Shown here: positions 49,031-50,874 of the stretch, piece after piece
Position numbering within the stretch: the first letter of the stretch is position 1
Layout: each line of letters begins with the position of its first letter
Assembly (NCBI GenBank): GCA_041663485.1
Contig: JBAYMO010000004.1
Location: 1 to 50,874, forward strand
DNA from: 02-FULL-45-11b sp041663485
GTDB taxonomy: Bacteria; Patescibacteriota; Patescibacteriia; Buchananbacterales; UBA6539
Length of the DNA: 50,874 nt
Reading direction: 5' to 3'
The notes under the pieces: generated by a model
Told to the model about the DNA's origin: nothing
Databases searched by the model: none
What the model saw: only the letters and a program-made list of their open reading frames with translations
Program-made: the position numbers and the translations under genes

Positions 49031-50874
49031 TTAACCACACTTGGAAAATCCGCAGGTCTGGCATTTGAGACAGCCTTCAGAAATTTCCAAAACATTGCCA
49101 CACTCCGGACATTCCGGCGCCGTACCAAAATCGGCAATAGACCGCTTAATGTTCAAACCATTGCCGTTTGGTTTAGGGGTCGGCTTGGGAATGTTTATTT
49201 CTGGAGTTATAGCCCCCTCTTTGTTGGGCACCGCTTCTTGACCGTGAAATTCCAAATCCAATTTTGGCTGATTTTTGGTTAAGTGGTGTTCAAGGATTTG
49301 AGCAATCGCGTCAGGTAAAGACAAAACCATACCCCATTCTGACCAAGAAGGCATCGGCCCGCGAATACCCTTGATTTGTTTAATTACGTCTTCTACCGGA
49401 ATACCTGAGCGTAAAGCCAATGAAATCAAACGACACACACCTTCGGACTTGGCCGAGAAAAAACCGCCCGCCTTGCCAATAGTAGCAAAAACTTCAAAAG
49501 GCTTGCCTTGGTCGTCGTCGTTAATAGTAACATATAAATCACCGTAGGAGGTGTTAATTTTGTAAGTCGTGCCTTTCATCGCCACCGGTCTTTCACGTTT
49601 AGTTAGTGGCATGGCCGGTAATTGAGCCATTTCTTTTTTGTCAGTCGCGTGAGATTTGCCGGTCGTTAGAACCTGAACATCGCGACTGCCATCACGATAA
49701 ATCGTAATCCCCTTGCAACCGGTTTCATAAGCTAATAAATATGCTTTGGCCACGTCTTCCCGGGTCGCGCTGTGAGGAAAATTGATGGTTTTAGAAACCG
49801 CATTATCAACATATTTCTGAAAAGCGGCTTGCATACGAATATGCCATTCCGGAGAAATATCATGAGAAGTAACAAATACTCTTCTGATATCCTCAGGCAC
49901 CTCGGAAATTTCTTTAATCGTCCCTTCTTTAGAAATTTTTTCCATTAAATCTTTGGTGTAAAAATCACGCTCTTTAGCCACTTCTTCAAAATATGGATTG
50001 GCTTCAATCAGCTCCACCCATTCATCGCCGCCCTTTTTGCCAATATGAGATTTTCTGACATACGCCAAAGCAAACAACGGCTCAATCCCCGAAGAACAAG
50101 ATCCGATAATACTTAAAGTTCCGGTTGGCGCAATGGTCGTGCGAGTCGCATTTCTGATACCAGCACTTTCCGGCGTATCATAGATACTGCCCTCAAAATT
50201 AGGAAAGACGCCTTTTTCTTTGGCTAAAATCGTTGAAGTTTTATCTGCTTGTTCTTTAATAAACTTCATGACTCTTTCCGCCAAATTAATAGCGTCCGTG
50301 GAATTATAAGGAATGCCTAAAATTAACAGCATATCCGCCCAGCCCATAACACCCAAACCGATTTTGCGGTTTGATTTGGTCATCTTATCAATCTCCGGAA
50401 TCGGATATTTGTTCATGTCAATTACATCATCCAAAAATCTCGTGGCGATTTTTACCACGTCACCCAATCTTTCAAAATCAATTTTTCCTTCCTTGACGAA
50501 CTTAGCTAAATTAATTGAACCAAGATTGCAAGATTCATAAGGCAATAGCGGTTGCTCCCCGCAAGGATTGGTACTTTCAATGGCACCAATATGAGGGGTA
50601 GGATTATACTGATTCATCCGATCAATAAAGACAATACCGGGATCACCATTCTGCCAAGCGTGATTAACAATTTTTTCCCAAACATCCCGAGCCTTAAGCT
50701 GACCGCACGACTCGCCGGTTTTAGGATTGAGCAAATCAAATTCGCCATTCTGATCCAAGGCTGCCATGAACTTATCGGTTAAAGCCACGGAGATATTAAA
50801 ATTGTTCAATTTGTTACTGTCTTCCTTGCAAGTAATAAACTCCATAATATCCGGATGATCAACGCGTAAGATAC
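49031..50874 (-). CDS. nrdJ: Adenosylcobalamin-dependent (class II) ribonucleotide reductase, C-terminal part
   Basis: The frame is open to the window edge (L-R-V-D-H-P-D-I-M-E-F upstream of the first Met), so the N-terminus is missing; 614 residues are seen. N-P-C-G-E-Q-P-L, S-C-N-L-G-S-I-N-L and P-T-G-T-L-S-I are class II active-site blocks. The C-terminus has the domain typical of the B12-dependent form (G-K-A-G-G-F, T-Y-K-I) and a zinc ribbon C-P-E-C...C-x2-C-x4-C. It reduces ribonucleotides without oxygen and needs coenzyme B12. Confidence 0.95.
   Translation of the reverse strand, partial: ILRVDHPDIMEFITCKEDSNKLNNFNISVALTDKFMAALDQNGEFDLLNPKTGESCGQLKARDVWEKIVNHAWQNGDPGIVFIDRMNQYNPTPHIGAIESTNPCGEQPLLPYESCNLGSINLAKFVKEGKIDFERLGDVVKIATRFLDDVIDMNKYPIPEIDKMTKSNRKIGLGVMGWADMLLILGIPYNSTDAINLAERVMKFIKEQADKTSTILAKEKGVFPNFEGSIYDTPESAGIRNATRTTIAPTGTLSIIGSCSSGIEPLFALAYVRKSHIGKKGGDEWVELIEANPYFEEVAKERDFYTKDLMEKISKEGTIKEISEVPEDIRRVFVTSHDISPEWHIRMQAAFQKYVDNAVSKTINFPHSATREDVAKAYLLAYETGCKGITIYRDGSRDVQVLTTGKSHATDKKEMAQLPAMPLTKRERPVAMKGTTYKINTSYGDLYVTINDDDQGKPFEVFATIGKAGGFFSAKSEGVCRLISLALRSGIPVEDVIKQIKGIRGPMPSWSEWGMVLSLPDAIAQILEHHLTKNQPKLDLEFHGQEAVPNKEGAITPEINIPKPTPKPNGNGLNIKRSIADFGTAPECPECGNVLEISEGCLKCQTCGFSKCG

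Noticed and set aside
1..50874. CRISPR arrays, insertion sequences, prophage modules
   Set aside because: No regularly spaced repeats, transposase or phage structural gene set were seen. The fibre gene alone does not make a prophage.

Overview
The window reads as chromosome of a Candidate Phyla Radiation (Patescibacteria) bacterium, probably of the Parcubacteria/ABY1 kind. This is inferred from gene content, not from a marker tree. The signs are AT-rich genes mostly started without a Shine-Dalgarno (SD) sequence, large surface proteins (a papain-like protease with calcium-binding repeats; a fibre with an endosialidase-type chaperone), an enlarged NDP kinase, a ComEC split into two genes and a B12-dependent ribonucleotide reductase. 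UGA is a normal stop here, because prfB keeps its programmed frameshift at an in-frame UGA. Nearly all genes lie on the minus strand.

Layout. 0-9.8 kb: end of an M50 protease, rpmB, small secreted or membrane proteins, an ABC-2 exporter, a 1267-residue papain/PEGA/FG-GAP surface protein, pgeF, a TIM-barrel-like protein, a zinc-ribbon protein and a YbjQ protein. 9.9-14.2 kb: a MarR-controlled multidrug efflux operon. 14.3-23.3 kb: an amino-acid biosynthesis region (DAHP synthase, prephenate dehydratase, leuA, cimA) plus four unrecognised small genes, tRNA-Pro, a tRNA-like locus and an unassigned structured RNA. 23.4-27.1 kb: the fibre gene and a small HTH gene. 27.4-30.8 kb: ndk, a CheY-like receiver and split comEC. 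31.3-35.5 kb: an adenosine/methylthioadenosine recycling cluster (apt, mtnP, PfkB kinase, P-loop kinase, ahcY). 35.8-38.2 kb: glnA and a GAF-ANTAR regulator. 38.7-43.5 kb: nucleotide-sugar enzymes, prfB, an MGMT homologue and small membrane proteins. 43.5-50.9 kb: a cobalamin block.

The most striking content is RNA-level control. Five transcription units between 17.5 and 23.3 kb each begin with a tiny ORF placed almost exactly at the predicted transcription start, followed by mutually exclusive hairpins and a terminator. The codon runs match the downstream gene: Phe/Tyr before the DAHP synthase/pheA operon, Leu (LLLGLLLL) before leuA, Ile (III-S-III) before cimA, and Ile/Val/Leu before two unknown genes. 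The fifth, with three Pro codons, precedes a 113-nt tRNA-like element instead of a protein gene. This is a complete family of classical peptide-leader attenuators in one small region, apparently translated from leaderless mRNAs.

The second coherent system is cobalamin salvage. Two cobalamin riboswitches with different expression platforms precede two alpha-hairpin-repeat secreted proteins, one with a transcobalamin-like C-terminal domain (DUF4430). A second DUF4430 protein and an ECF S-component-like membrane protein follow in one operon. Next door are the corrinoid adenosyltransferase (cobO) and the B12-dependent ribonucleotide reductase. Together they suggest capture, import, adenosylation and use of B12. 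A third regulatory candidate is an ANTAR-type leader on glnA, next to the GAF-ANTAR gene.
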